From Paenibacillus qinlingensis (GTDB taxonomy: Bacteria; Bacillota; Bacilli; Paenibacillales; NBRC-103111), in the NCBI RefSeq assembly GCF_013204845.1, contig NZ_JABMKY010000009.1, positions 62,001-126,000 of the forward strand: 64,000 bases of DNA. Reading direction: 5' to 3'. Positions 55,501 through 62,723 of the stretch are shown piece by piece. The translations under genes were made by a program, and so were the position numbers. The notes beneath the pieces were generated by a model. It saw only the letters and a program-made list of their open reading frames with translations, ran no database searches and was not told the DNA's origin. The stretch's first letter is position 1. Every line of letters starts with the position of its first letter.

Positions 55501-56238
55501 AAACTTTTTATAGAAAGCATTCTTAACTTGCCCGACCGACGTGCCGTTCATTGATGACAATACGCCATTCTTATAAGCGCTAATAATGCCTAGAGTCGCG
55601 TCTGATGTCGTATCAATCGTTACCGTCATTATTGTCGGAGTCGACGTCGACGCAGCCTCCAAGTTCGCGTTAGACGTGCCGTCTACAACACCTGGAGCAT
55701 CAGCTTTTTCCTTCGGTCCGAGCACCATCAGTCTTTGCGGATTGCCGGTACTTGTCACAATGGACCATGCTCCAATATTGGAGCCTAAATCATTAGAAAA
55801 AATTCCTTTGGCATTTAATTGCGCCAAACTAGTTTGTTGCATCACCATAATGACCGTACTGTTTCCAGTCCACGCTTTGGAATCCGCAACCAGGTCTTTG
55901 CTCAGAAACTGATTGCTGCTCCCACCAACGTCTCCTGTAAACCGAATGGCCGGCTTACCATATACTGCATCCGTGACAAGGCTCGGATATTTCGTCGCTG
56001 TCGCTTGCGTTACATGGTTACCTTTGCCAGACTGATCAGCCCACTGACTAACTTTCCCATTAGCATCCGCCGTAACCCCAGCATCTGCTTTTAACCAAAG
56101 ATCAAGATTAGCTGTCGGAATCACACTATCCGCATAAGCTGGTGTTGTGATTACATCCCCAACCACAGGCAATGGCAGCAGGCTAATGAGCATGGCCAAA
56201 ACCAAAAGAAGCGAACATTTTTGTTTGAACGCTTTCAA
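49570..56238 (-). CDS. Giant secreted SLH protein with two pectate-lyase-like beta-helices
   Basis: 2222 residues from a TTG at 56238 after GGAGGGG. Order (approximate): signal peptide 1-36; laminin-G-like domain 38-296; three chitobiase-type Ig repeats 300-546, each with YYTLDSSDP-like or RYTLDGTDP-like motifs; first Pectate_lyase_3 beta-helix 570-1010, opening NVKDFGAVGNGDASDAEAF; second 1018-1400, opening NVKNYGAKGDGATNDTQAF; an Ig-like region; a CBM9-like domain about 1486-1690; a bacterial Ig-like (BID_2) domain about 1691-1783; a Thr/Ser linker; an unassigned domain about 1810-2020; and three SLH repeats from about 2030 to the end. The SLH repeats would anchor it to the cell wall. The substrate is probably a plant polysaccharide, but no catalytic residues can be assigned. 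Confidence 0.9.
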   Translation of the reverse strand: MKAFKQKCSLLLVLAMLISLLPLPVVGDVITTPAYADSVIPTANLDLWLKADAGVTADANGKVSQWADQSGKGNHVTQATATKYPSLVTDAVYGKPAIRFTGDVGGSSNQFLSKDLVADSKAWTGNSTVIMVMQQTSLAQLNAKGIFSNDLGSNIGAWSIVTSTGNPQRLMVLGPKEKADAPGVVDGTSNANLEAASTSTPTIMTVTIDTTSDATLGIISAYKNGVLSSMNGTSVGQVKNAFYKKFNNFKHYVIGKSYSTSELNMAADVSEVLVYKGVLSDSDRQTVETYLMNKYFTVSPVVASVPSGSITAGQAVTLSTPTVGSTVYYTLDSSDPLTSGTRLTYSAPIVISSSTTITAAAKGVGLTDSPVSTFTYTLSSKLVKPTASVPTGNVAFGKTVTLTASAGTTIRYTLDGTDPKTSPSSKDYTAPFAIVATTTLRAYATKADMTDSDESVYTYTLTLADPVKANAISGAIFNGGKIKLSSTIEGASIYYTKDGSDPVSSGTKTLYTTPIVITGATTVKAYAELNGSAGNAVAQYDYTIYTPTSSVTNLPDSYYNRDGLENMPHLNYEAMKVANVKDFGAVGNGDASDAEAFDKAINALNSVDGGVVYVPKGFYYFPFDLTDPLNRWAWKRNYNNVHFIGEGDESVIRFKLPGIPTLPAGRTWTNRNGVFSGFAYGWRIDGKDISYKDLAFSWYPRYDARGGAGGYTVATSGENIQMNRVSIDQGNIGAVFWQNTKNVYVVDTQVRNTAADSIHFANVADVVAAYNLVDGANDDSIASIDDKEYNVADNHQYLHNTILNSYWGRGITVTGTNSRVEDNWLENIKSSGVYTNNGGQSSVSGNGHDTEHLLIKNNTIVRSGLMGLNDNQKGAIAFNQYKDDLTVENNHVYGGQSYGIYFNPWGPASTISNVRIKNNEIAAVAGSAIVFNSNIKVNNIDITNNDMFGNGTAGGSVNFNAAELSGNVNLSNNKVSGAVSNTTYAYGFPIVATQPVYTNPYAAIAAEPSATDWAGAPVVTVAANEINVKNYGAKGDGATNDTQAFYDALNAIPASGGTLRIPAGTYVLTPLSGKDSRPYSQIKHHLLLEGRDNVHIVGDGDSSVLRFTSADHYGIRLLNLTDSSIRNIKLELANKPFLRHNRSLLDITGSHGVVAEHVTVVNSGGSGIQVDASTGVSIQACTVTDSNMSGILLVASRQVYVENSTLNGNRDHAIFVNKQGSIARLSEYIRIAGNVIDGEGKSEQSGIAFASGDNMLALSNTIKNTHMAGILFYYTSEVYPTDRITVTGNTLINTNTGTNTLTYGAISSMMSKGGNFTITENTIQSTPYSGIWVKDSTLKSLKLTANSFTDTATKGGAIIDIASDQLAAIPQYTANTDQIAVQTKPVRIASGSGWGIAVTIQNLMSLQPSAGGTVKVMSPTEWATTIAPVTFSTIAPGQSKTVIVPVPAPLPINIGAIPFTIKIDQGDTISNVTKSVNFLASSEALTAPVIDGTASEWADTDSAVLNQASQVRFTSSDWTGADDLSATGYVKHDETNLYFSVVVKDNVHAQTNTGSDIWRGDSLQLGIDAGRAVSSGQAGNMSELIFALTAGNQPAKWRTTAPNGKSTGNQFSGELAVQRNETNKTTTYEISLPWTEILPNALTDVPERIGFSFLVNDDDGTGRRGWIEYMSGIGTSKNPSLYGDLLLDQTQPNVAVTGVELDKDTIQIDLASSQKSQKLTASVLPTIATNQAVTWTSSNTPVATVDGDGKVTAHSVGTAVITVTTADGGFTATSIVTVSDSTTTTNNSTSPTTMPSGNQDKVETTGSGVVLQPDAASRVTNSIDGNNITSLKVNEDLINKALDALEDKGKGNKTIVIKESANTGLQIEISGKSASALVKEKDAVLSLLVGKNAIHVPVSLLDFEQIAQEWKVKQDDLKVRIVVLPASKEDKKQVSLLTASTGTSLATDVFSFGILVEAGGRQQQIDSYGGTYLTQSMSFPAVSNFNKITGVMIDSVTGEMVFAPTTFALVDGQTVATMRSNGSGIFAIVQSDKNFNDMSGHWAENDVHMLASKLLIKGMTTDGFEPEAAVTRAQFAVMLSRSLGITQKDGALQEFKDVHETDWFNRQLSAALQAGLIDGYEDGTMKPNETISREQMAVMIARALHFTHNDIQVTETKEKQIKAGFGDGASIEDWALEAIAKCLEAGILQGVSENSFGVDQNATRAQAAVTLSRLLKFTKFIN

Positions 56239-56261
56239 TTAAATCCCCTCCAATTTTTACA

Positions 56262-56347
56262 TGAATACGCTTTCTTCATTATTGTACCAACTGGGATTTT
56301 ACCGATATATCCGATGATGCTACGAATGATGTGCATATTTCTATGAA
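56262..56347 (-). promoter_or_regulatory. Promoter module shared with the gene at 56662-58878
   Basis: On the minus strand: a conserved 42-bp box (56347-56306, beginning TTCATAGAAAT and ending TCGGATATA), then a TACAAT -10 (56286-56281), then AAGAAAGCGTATTCA (56276-56262), a cre-like site with one mismatch. The -35 position has no TTGACA, so an activator is likely. The same module occurs at 58914-59001. Confidence 0.65.
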
Positions 56348-56461
56348 CTCAGAACTATCGTAAAATAGTGCTAGTTACAAGCAACAAAGTTCAATTCTTC
56401 CCCGCTATACTTAAGATGTAAGCGAATCTAATTGGAAACGACGAGTAACACGACTGTAGGG

Positions 56462-56611
56462 GATTCAAACGATACCTTCTTGGATGTCGGCAGATATGTT
56501 GGACACGGGCACGTCACGACTGTCAAAATTCAGAACAACATCCATACGAATGCTGCAGGTTATTCCCTAAATTACTTCCGTCTTAACGATGAAAAGATGA
56601 AAAGAGGCTAG
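56462..56611 (+). pseudogene. Decayed coding fragment
   Basis: The frame 56462-56611 reads as 49 codons and a stop. It looks like real protein (GHGHVTTVKIQNNI, then SLNYFRLNDEK). Upstream the frame is closed by a stop (GAGTAA) and has no start codon or ribosome site. It probably represents the tail of a former gene. The family is not recognised. The rest of 56348-56461 shows nothing clear. Confidence 0.4.
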
Positions 56612-56645
56612 CTCAAAGGTCATCAACCCCGAGCTAGCCTCCTTT
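56602..56645 (-). terminator. Terminator of the second SLH/beta-helix gene
   Basis: GAGGCTAGCTC (56604-56614) pairs with GAGCTAGCCTC (56631-56641) around a 16-base loop. On the minus strand it is followed by TTTTC. It lies 17 bases past the stop codon at 56662. Confidence 0.82.
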
Positions 56646-56661
56646 AAGTACTATTTAATCC

Positions 56662-58878
56662 CTATTTTTTCGGCGCTGCCAACTTCACTTCATTATATAC
56701 TTTCGTATCTGCCCAATAAGGCAAATTCTTATCTACCCAGGTAACGAATGCATTACGCACACCGTCACCGTTCGAATCGTCATTGGCGCTTGCATTAAAT
56801 CCGATAATGGTGCCAGCCGCAGGCTTCAGCTCTCTGTAAGGTACGGCAAACTCAACAAGATAACCGCCTTCCACTTCTTTTACAGCGCTTACGACATTAG
56901 TTAAATTCAAGCCCTTCATGGATGTTGATACCGCATTCTTCAGATCCACGCGCATTTGGTAATCACCCACCGTCTTGGCGCCGTTCTTCTTGTTCAGCTC
57001 ATCCACCCATACTTCAACGGAGTCGTTCTTCTCATTGGCAGCCACGGCAAAAGGCGTGCTATCCTTCATTTCGAATAAGTAATACAAAGCATTCTCGTCC
57101 CATGCAATTCTGGCTGTTCCCGTAGCTCCAGTAGCGGCCGTATTCATCTGCAATACGCTTGCATCTTTCCATAAAGGATCAATGACACCGTCGATCGCAG
57201 GTTTACCGTATGCAGCAACGCTGCTCGCGCCAGTGCCACCGTTGCCGCCGCTTTCATTCGTCAAATCACTAACAATTCTCTTATCGCTCGATTGATTCGC
57301 ATAAATTGCTTTACCTGAATTTGTTACCTTATTGCCTGCAAGGTTAACATCGCCAACGATCGTTTTTACAATAAGAATGCCGTAATTTTTCGGATTATTA
57401 ATGGCATTATTTTTAAACTGCACGCCTTTAATTTCAAAAGTCCCTGCAATCAGCACTCCATTATCATGGGAGTTGGAGAACGTATTATTTTCAATCACAA
57501 CATTAACCAAACTTGGATTCTTGTTCGTTGCCGTAATATTTAATCCGCCTTGTGTTGGGCTCGCAGCATCACGACTGTCATTCATAACCGTATTATTTCG
57601 TACAATGGTATCCTTCACCGCATACGTCTTGTAATTACCTTCTGAGCTCAGATAAATGCCAGCTCCATCGATATCGGACACTTTATTGTTTTCAACAAGA
57701 ACGTTTTCCCCGCCTGAAACCGTAAGTCCTCGCGCCTCGCCATCGGAAACATTGTTGTTTCGAATAATGACGTTCTTTACCCAACCGCCAAACTTCTCAT
57801 AGGAGACTACAGCAATAAAGTCATCCCCTACGCGTTGTACCGTGTTGTTCTCTACAAGAATATCGCTAGATAAAGCTGTAATGTGAATACCGTCTGCCAG
57901 CATATTTTTGACCGTATTTCCACGGATGACCCCCTGCTTGCCAGCATTGAAAAATCCAACCGAAGAACCGCCGTCGATGACAATATTGGTGATGGAATAG
58001 TTCTTCGCATCCGGACCTACTCGTACCCGAGCCGAATCATCATTGGTTAAACGAACTGTAGCTGGTACCGATATCAACTTTACTGCACTTAGGTCTGTAC
58101 CTTCGCCAGTTAGGATGATCGATTGCAGCTTGAGATCCATACTTTTTAGAATAGAAGTCTCTCCGTCCCCAGTCAGATCAACAGAATCAAGCGTCAGTAA
58201 ACCGTTCAAGTTAAATTCGCCACTTGGCACATAGACACCCTTACCTTGAGCTTTGGCGGCTTCAACCGCAAGCTTGATTGCTGGCAAATCATCTTGACCA
58301 TCATTGGGGGTGGCACCGTAGGCTAGAATGGACAAACTATTCAATGGTGCTACAGCCCGATTCACTACGAGAGCTGCTTCATCACGTTTGATCGGATCGA
58401 GAGGTCTCAGCGTATTATCAACGGCATACCCACTAATAATTCGGCGAGCAACCGTATTGTTTACCGCATCCTTGGCCCAAGACGCTATAGAACTGCTATC
58501 CGAAAATGGAGTTGCTGTACTAGGAGCTTGGGAGAACCCCCTCGCTCTAGCGATCATCACGGCAGCTTCCTGCCGGCTGATGGACTTATTCGCTCCAAAG
58601 GTACCGTCCTCGTATCCCTGAATGTATCCAGCTTTCACTGCTTTGGCTACTTCTTCATAAAAGGAACTGCCCGGAGTCACATCACGGAATGAAATACTCG
58701 CTTTTTCAGTCCAATTAAAACTCCGATTCATCAACACGACGAATTCCGCTCTGGAAATAGGCTGATCGAGTGATGATGCAGTAGAATCCTCGGCTGCACT
58801 AGCTGCCCCCATCGATGTGACTAACAAGCTTGCAAGCGTCATACATGACATCCATTTTACAAATAAATTACGTTTCAC
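56662..58878 (-). CDS. Secreted SLH-anchored beta-helix protein with CBM9-like domain
   Basis: 738 residues from a GTG at 58878, 7 bases after AGGAGG. Order: signal peptide (1-28); three SLH repeats at the N-terminus (about 38-178; YIQGYEDGTFGANKSISRQE in the second); a Pectate_lyase_3-type opening (LAYGATPNDGQDDLPAIKLA, about 185) followed by a right-handed beta-helix with many VIRNNNV/VENNTV turns to about 545; and a CBM9-like domain (about 560-735, beginning KPAIDGVIDPLWKDAS). The SLH repeats are at the N-terminus here but at the C-terminus in the neighbouring 2222-residue protein. It is probably a surface polysaccharide-binding or -cutting protein; no catalytic residues can be assigned. 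Confidence 0.9.
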   Translation of the reverse strand: MKRNLFVKWMSCMTLASLLVTSMGAASAAEDSTASSLDQPISRAEFVVLMNRSFNWTEKASISFRDVTPGSSFYEEVAKAVKAGYIQGYEDGTFGANKSISRQEAAVMIARARGFSQAPSTATPFSDSSSIASWAKDAVNNTVARRIISGYAVDNTLRPLDPIKRDEAALVVNRAVAPLNSLSILAYGATPNDGQDDLPAIKLAVEAAKAQGKGVYVPSGEFNLNGLLTLDSVDLTGDGETSILKSMDLKLQSIILTGEGTDLSAVKLISVPATVRLTNDDSARVRVGPDAKNYSITNIVIDGGSSVGFFNAGKQGVIRGNTVKNMLADGIHITALSSDILVENNTVQRVGDDFIAVVSYEKFGGWVKNVIIRNNNVSDGEARGLTVSGGENVLVENNKVSDIDGAGIYLSSEGNYKTYAVKDTIVRNNTVMNDSRDAASPTQGGLNITATNKNPSLVNVVIENNTFSNSHDNGVLIAGTFEIKGVQFKNNAINNPKNYGILIVKTIVGDVNLAGNKVTNSGKAIYANQSSDKRIVSDLTNESGGNGGTGASSVAAYGKPAIDGVIDPLWKDASVLQMNTAATGATGTARIAWDENALYYLFEMKDSTPFAVAANEKNDSVEVWVDELNKKNGAKTVGDYQMRVDLKNAVSTSMKGLNLTNVVSAVKEVEGGYLVEFAVPYRELKPAAGTIIGFNASANDDSNGDGVRNAFVTWVDKNLPYWADTKVYNEVKLAAPKK

Positions 58879-58913
58879 ACGAATTCCTCCTACAAATTAG
58901 TTGCATCTGGTAA

Positions 58914-59001
58914 TGAATACGCTTTCCCATTTGTATTGTAACAACGATGCTTATCCCTTTATATCCGACGCTACTACGACCGATGTGTACATTTCTATGA
59001 A
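58914..59001 (-). promoter_or_regulatory. Promoter module of the second SLH/beta-helix gene
   Basis: On the minus strand: the conserved 42-bp box (59001-58960) matches the one at 56347-56306 at 35 of 42 positions by eye. It is followed by TACAAT (58940-58935) and GGGAAAGCGTATTCA (58928-58914), a cre-like site with one mismatch. There is no good -35 box, as in the sister promoter. Confidence 0.65.
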
Positions 59002-59031
59002 GTCGTGCACAATCTCAGCATGATATAACTG

Positions 59032-59067
59032 AAAAAGCGAGGCTAGGGATCGCTCCCTGCCTCGCTT
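59032..59067 (-). terminator. Terminator of the GH43 gene
   Basis: AAGCGAGGC (59035-59043) pairs with GCCTCGCTT (59059-59067), and inner AGGGA pairs with TCCCT, leaving the four-base loop TCGC. On the minus strand Ts follow. Confidence 0.87.
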
Positions 59068-59078
59068 CGCATTCCAAT

Positions 59079-60542
59079 TTAATTAATCGTCCACTGCTGA
59101 TTATTACCGCCATTCCACGTATATTGAATGTTCTGCCCGCCATCTGCAGTAGAACTTCCACTGATATCCATGAATTTACGGCTATTGCGATTCTCGATGG
59201 CATAATAGCCATTTCCTAGATCAACAAGCAGCCATTCTTGATTCTTACCGCCATTGCTTGCATATTGAATGTTCGTGGCGCCATCCGCTGTGGATTGACC
59301 GTTGATATCCATATATTTACCGCTTTGTTTATTTATAATACTGTAGTAGCCATTCGCTTTCTTCACGAATTGCCATCTCTGGAAGAGCGATGTCGTATCC
59401 GTAAACTGCTGGATAGGCGCTGCACTGAGCGTCTTATCTGTGCCGCTAACTGCCAATGATTTATTGCTGTTTCGATTGAGAATCTTATAATTCGTTGTTG
59501 TATTCAAGCTGTAATTCGATCCCGAAATGGTCCCTGTTGCTGTATCGATCGTTAATTTATCATAATACGTTAAACTCATGGATGTATTCGAAGGGAACGA
59601 TATTGGAAGGAAGACGTACCTCGAATCATTCACAATGCCTCCCCATGCGCCAGCCCACCTATCCCCAATATAGAGGTAGGATGTAGTGGAAGTGCCTTGA
59701 ACAGGGAGAATGTACGCTGGCTGTGAATCAAACGAAGTTCCGTCTCCGACGTTGCTTAGCGCACTCCATGTACCTGCGATGCTAGTTGCTGTCCCATATT
59801 TCATTTGATTCGGCGCCCAGCCGGTTGCTCCCGAGGTCACGAGGAAGTAGACGCCATTCCTTTTGAACATCGCAGCTGCTTCACGTTGAGAGCCTACCCA
59901 AACTTTCTGAACTAAGGAGGCAATGGATCGATAATCGGAAGAAAGCTTATAAATATGCGTATCTAAATTCTCTCTTGCAGAAGAAATGAAATAGGCGGAT
60001 CCATCATCATCTACGAACAAGGTATCGTCACGAGACATGTACTGACCCTGTGGTTGGAAGCTGCCCTGCCATGTGTAGTTGCCATCGACGGTGGAGGAGT
60101 ACGCAACCGCCGCTCTGGCTTCACTGTAATCAACGCCATTTTCTTTGTGCATCCACATGACGAACTGACCTGTAGAGGCATTGTAAATGACTTTAGGTCG
60201 CTCAATATTCGCAGTCGCGAGTTCTGGATCTGACGAATGTTTGAGTACATTGTTACGGAACTCCCATGTTTTAAGATCTGTCGAGCGATAACAAGCGACT
60301 AAGTTGTCTCCACTTCTATTTTCGCCAAACCAGTAGTAATACGTTCCTACTTTAATGATACCTCCACCATGAGCTTGCAACAGATTTCCAGCACTATCCT
60401 TTATTTGAACGCCATTACTAGGAATGGTAACGCTTGCAGCTTCAGCCTTTTGTGTGGTAATAAACAATGACATGCATAGCGCAACAATTAATCCCACAAT
60501 CAGCAACTTCCCTACATATTTTTCATTTGAATGAACGTACAC
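59079..60542 (-). CDS. Secreted GH43_24-like exo-beta-1,3-galactanase candidate with ricin-type lectin domain
   Basis: 487 residues from a GTG at 60542, 8 bases after AAAGG; the ATG at 60551 overlaps that site. The signal peptide ends near AEA (about 37). The catalytic five-bladed propeller (about 45-340) opens with LLQAHGGGIIKVGTYYYWFGE. This matches exo-beta-1,3-galactanases of subfamily GH43_24, which lack the usual catalytic-base aspartate at this point. Candidate acids are the Glu in SQREAAAMF and the Gln in FDSQPAYILPV. The C-terminus (about 352-487) is a beta-trefoil ricin/CBM13 domain with three QxW motifs (QRW, QEW, QQW). Together they suggest attack on the galactan backbone of type II arabinogalactan. 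Confidence 0.85.
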   Translation of the reverse strand: MYVHSNEKYVGKLLIVGLIVALCMSLFITTQKAEAASVTIPSNGVQIKDSAGNLLQAHGGGIIKVGTYYYWFGENRSGDNLVACYRSTDLKTWEFRNNVLKHSSDPELATANIERPKVIYNASTGQFVMWMHKENGVDYSEARAAVAYSSTVDGNYTWQGSFQPQGQYMSRDDTLFVDDDGSAYFISSARENLDTHIYKLSSDYRSIASLVQKVWVGSQREAAAMFKRNGVYFLVTSGATGWAPNQMKYGTATSIAGTWSALSNVGDGTSFDSQPAYILPVQGTSTTSYLYIGDRWAGAWGGIVNDSRYVFLPISFPSNTSMSLTYYDKLTIDTATGTISGSNYSLNTTTNYKILNRNSNKSLAVSGTDKTLSAAPIQQFTDTTSLFQRWQFVKKANGYYSIINKQSGKYMDINGQSTADGATNIQYASNGGKNQEWLLVDLGNGYYAIENRNSRKFMDISGSSTADGGQNIQYTWNGGNNQQWTIN

Positions 60543-60672
60543 GGCTCTCATCCTTTCGTTTTAAACTGAGACAAGCGGTACTTCAATCCTCCTGGGACAT
60601 CCAGCTTACAGCCTTATGTTCACCCCCATTCCATATCCATCTGAGGCTAATGTTAGGGGATTCATGAACGGT

Positions 60673-60702
60673 TTCATAGTGAATAATCACAAGTTCTATG
60701 AA
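60673..60702. promoter_or_regulatory. Inverted-repeat candidate operator upstream of the GH43 gene
   Basis: TTCATAG (60673-60679) and CTATGAA (60696-60702) form a dyad with a 16-base gap. TTCATAGAA is the opening of the 42-bp box of the two SLH genes, so a shared regulator is possible. The rest of 60552-60786 holds no clear promoter that I can see. Confidence 0.4.
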
Positions 60703-60786
60703 CAATTCGAACAATGGGAATCCCCACTTTGATCACATTCCTGAACATTTTGCATGTCTATCCCGTGAAAAGGTGCCTAGAATGAA

Positions 60787-60814
60787 CAAAAGAGCCTCGC
60801 AGGTTAGCGGGCTC
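60787..60814 (-). terminator. Terminator of the MFS gene
   Basis: GAGCC (60792-60796) plus CGC pairs with GCG plus GGCTC (to 60814), with one bulge. On the minus strand a TTTTG run follows. It lies just past the stop at 60825. Confidence 0.75.
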
Positions 60815-60824
60815 TCGAATTATT

Positions 60825-62072
60825 TTAATGCGCACTCTCAACATCATCCACGTGCTTCAAATGTTGACGATTCATCCAAAGATAGATCACAGCCACGACA
60901 ACACATGCACCGCCGACAATAAACGGCATATGCGGGTTGAACCATTCAGCTAGCTTGCCCGCTAGGAATGGCGCTATGGCCCCTCCGATGAAACGCAAGA
61001 AACTGTATGCCGCCGACGCCGTTGGACGTTCGACTGGTGCCGCGTTCATGACCGCTGTCGTAATTAACGTATTGTTATTGCCTAGGAATGCTCCCGCAAT
61101 GATAACGGCAACGATAATGACAGTTTTATCTGTTGTCCAAATGGACATGACAAACAAGGTAACAGCGAATAGAAGTAATTGAACACACATGGAAGGCACT
61201 GTTCCAAAGCGTTTCTGCAGCTTCGGCGCTGTAAAGACAGATGTAAAGGCAAGCATAAGTCCCCAACCTAAGAAAACATAACCGAGTTGATGCTCATCCA
61301 ATCCTAATTTCCCCAATACGAGTGCAGCGTATACAAGCAAGGTGAAGAATCCGAAGTTATATAGGAAAGCTGCGATTCCGAATGTACGAAGTGCTTTGAA
61401 TTTCAAGGCGCGGAACGGATCTGCCAATGAAGCTTTTTGGGTACGAATTTGCGGTTGCGGTTTAGGCATAATAAATAGGATCATAAAGAAAGCAATAACC
61501 ATGAGTCCAGCTACACCGAAGAATGGGCCCCTCCAAGAGACAGCACCCAGCTCTCCTCCTAACAGCGGGCCTACGGAGATCCCTAGACCAACGGCTACTT
61601 CGAACAAAATAATAGAACGGGCAACGCCTGTTTTGGACAAAGACACGATTGCTGACAAGGCCGTAGCGACGAATAACGCGTTGCCTAGTCCCCATCCTCC
61701 ACGTAACCAAACAAGACTCCAAATCCCATTTGACATACCACCTAATGCCGAGAAAAGCGCGATGATAATGATTCCAGCGAGCAGTGTTTTTTTAATGCCC
61801 AGACGGGAAGAGACGACGCCGGTAATTAACATCGCTATCGCCATGACGGCATTATAGCTTGTAAACAACAAAGTAACGTCACTGTGAGAAGCATGAAGCT
61901 TCTTAGCAATAGCAGGCAAAATCGGGTCAACGAGACCGAGACCCATGAAAGCGATAATACTGGCGAAAACGACCGCCCATACCGCTTTCGGTTGACTGAA
62001 CATACTGACTTTTGGTGCATTCTGATGAGGCTGTACGACCGGATTGGCCTTACTCGTAGCTGTAGGTTGCAT
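60825..62072 (-). CDS. MFS drug-efflux-type transporter
   Basis: 415 residues with 12 membrane helices and a cytoplasmic N-terminus rich in polar residues. Helix 1 has GLGLVDPILPAIAKKLHAS, and loop 2-3 has the motif GVVSSRLGIKKTL; both are typical of the DHA1 multidrug exporter group. The substrate is unknown. ATG 62072 follows AAGGAGTC. It is downstream of, and co-transcribed with, a MerR regulator (17-base gap), so MerR probably controls it in response to a drug-like compound. Confidence 0.9.
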   Translation of the reverse strand: MQPTATSKANPVVQPHQNAPKVSMFSQPKAVWAVVFASIIAFMGLGLVDPILPAIAKKLHASHSDVTLLFTSYNAVMAIAMLITGVVSSRLGIKKTLLAGIIIIALFSALGGMSNGIWSLVWLRGGWGLGNALFVATALSAIVSLSKTGVARSIILFEVAVGLGISVGPLLGGELGAVSWRGPFFGVAGLMVIAFFMILFIMPKPQPQIRTQKASLADPFRALKFKALRTFGIAAFLYNFGFFTLLVYAALVLGKLGLDEHQLGYVFLGWGLMLAFTSVFTAPKLQKRFGTVPSMCVQLLLFAVTLFVMSIWTTDKTVIIVAVIIAGAFLGNNNTLITTAVMNAAPVERPTASAAYSFLRFIGGAIAPFLAGKLAEWFNPHMPFIVGGACVVVAVIYLWMNRQHLKHVDDVESAH

Positions 62073-62089
62073 GTGCCAGAAGACTCCTT

Positions 62090-62515
62090 TTATGTTGACA
62101 TTTTAGTAATACCATCATTGATACGTTTCTGCATATATTCAATTTCTTTCCGAAACTCAGCCATCTTGGAGAGTTTCTGGTCAACCATTTCCATTTGTTT
62201 GTCGACCATGACCTTCATCTCCCGCAATTGCGAAAGCTTCTCTTCTGCGGCCTCTGTTTTCCAATAGACTTGCTTTTGTTCGTCCATCTTTTCGCGAATC
62301 GCTACGAAGTCTTGAATTTCCATGAGTGAAAATCCAAGAACATCCCGGGCATTCACGATTTGACTCAATCTTTCGATATGTTTGCGGGTATATAAGCGCA
62401 TGCCTCCCTCACTACGTTCTGGGGGAAAAAGTACTCCGATTTCCTCGTAGTAACGAATCGTTCGCTTCGTCAATCCGCTCTCTTTGGCCACGTCGTCAAT
62501 TTTGAATGTATCCAT
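62090..62515 (-). CDS. MerR-family transcriptional regulator
   Basis: 141 residues. The N-terminal winged helix-turn-helix is clear: FKIDDVAKESGLTKRTIRYY, EEIGVLFPPERSEGGMRLYT. A dimerising coiled coil follows (about 70-140, EKMDEQKQVYWKTEAAEEKL and on). It has no cysteines and only a short C-terminus, so it is unlikely to bind metal through Cys; it is of the general drug-response or TipA-like type. It is first in an operon with the MFS exporter and lies below a palindromic promoter. Confidence 0.92.
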   Translation of the reverse strand: MDTFKIDDVAKESGLTKRTIRYYEEIGVLFPPERSEGGMRLYTRKHIERLSQIVNARDVLGFSLMEIQDFVAIREKMDEQKQVYWKTEAAEEKLSQLREMKVMVDKQMEMVDQKLSKMAEFRKEIEYMQKRINDGITKMST

Positions 62516-62556
62516 CTGAAAACTCCCTTCAAACCAATTTGTTTCTCGATATCATT

Positions 62557-62592
62557 ATCATATTCCCTTTTAACGTTAACGTCAACGTTAAC
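62557..62592 (-). promoter_or_regulatory. Promoter of the MerR-MFS operon with a perfect palindrome over its -35 box
   Basis: On the minus strand TTGACG (62585-62580) and TATGAT (62562-62557) are 17 bases apart. GTTAACGT and ACGTTAAC (62575-62592) form a perfect 18-bp dyad over the -35 box. It is a candidate self-operator. The spacing is normal, not the 19-20 bases of classical MerR promoters, so repression is possible. Confidence 0.65.
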
Positions 62593-62723
62593 TTTTAAAT
62601 AATCATATACGTCCCAATATCACAAAACTTATTATGCGCAGTTGCTTGGTTTCTATCCTTTTCCCTCTCTATTCTCCTAGAATAAGTTCTCCAGCGCGGT
62701 ATCCGCATCGGATGTGTTAACAT

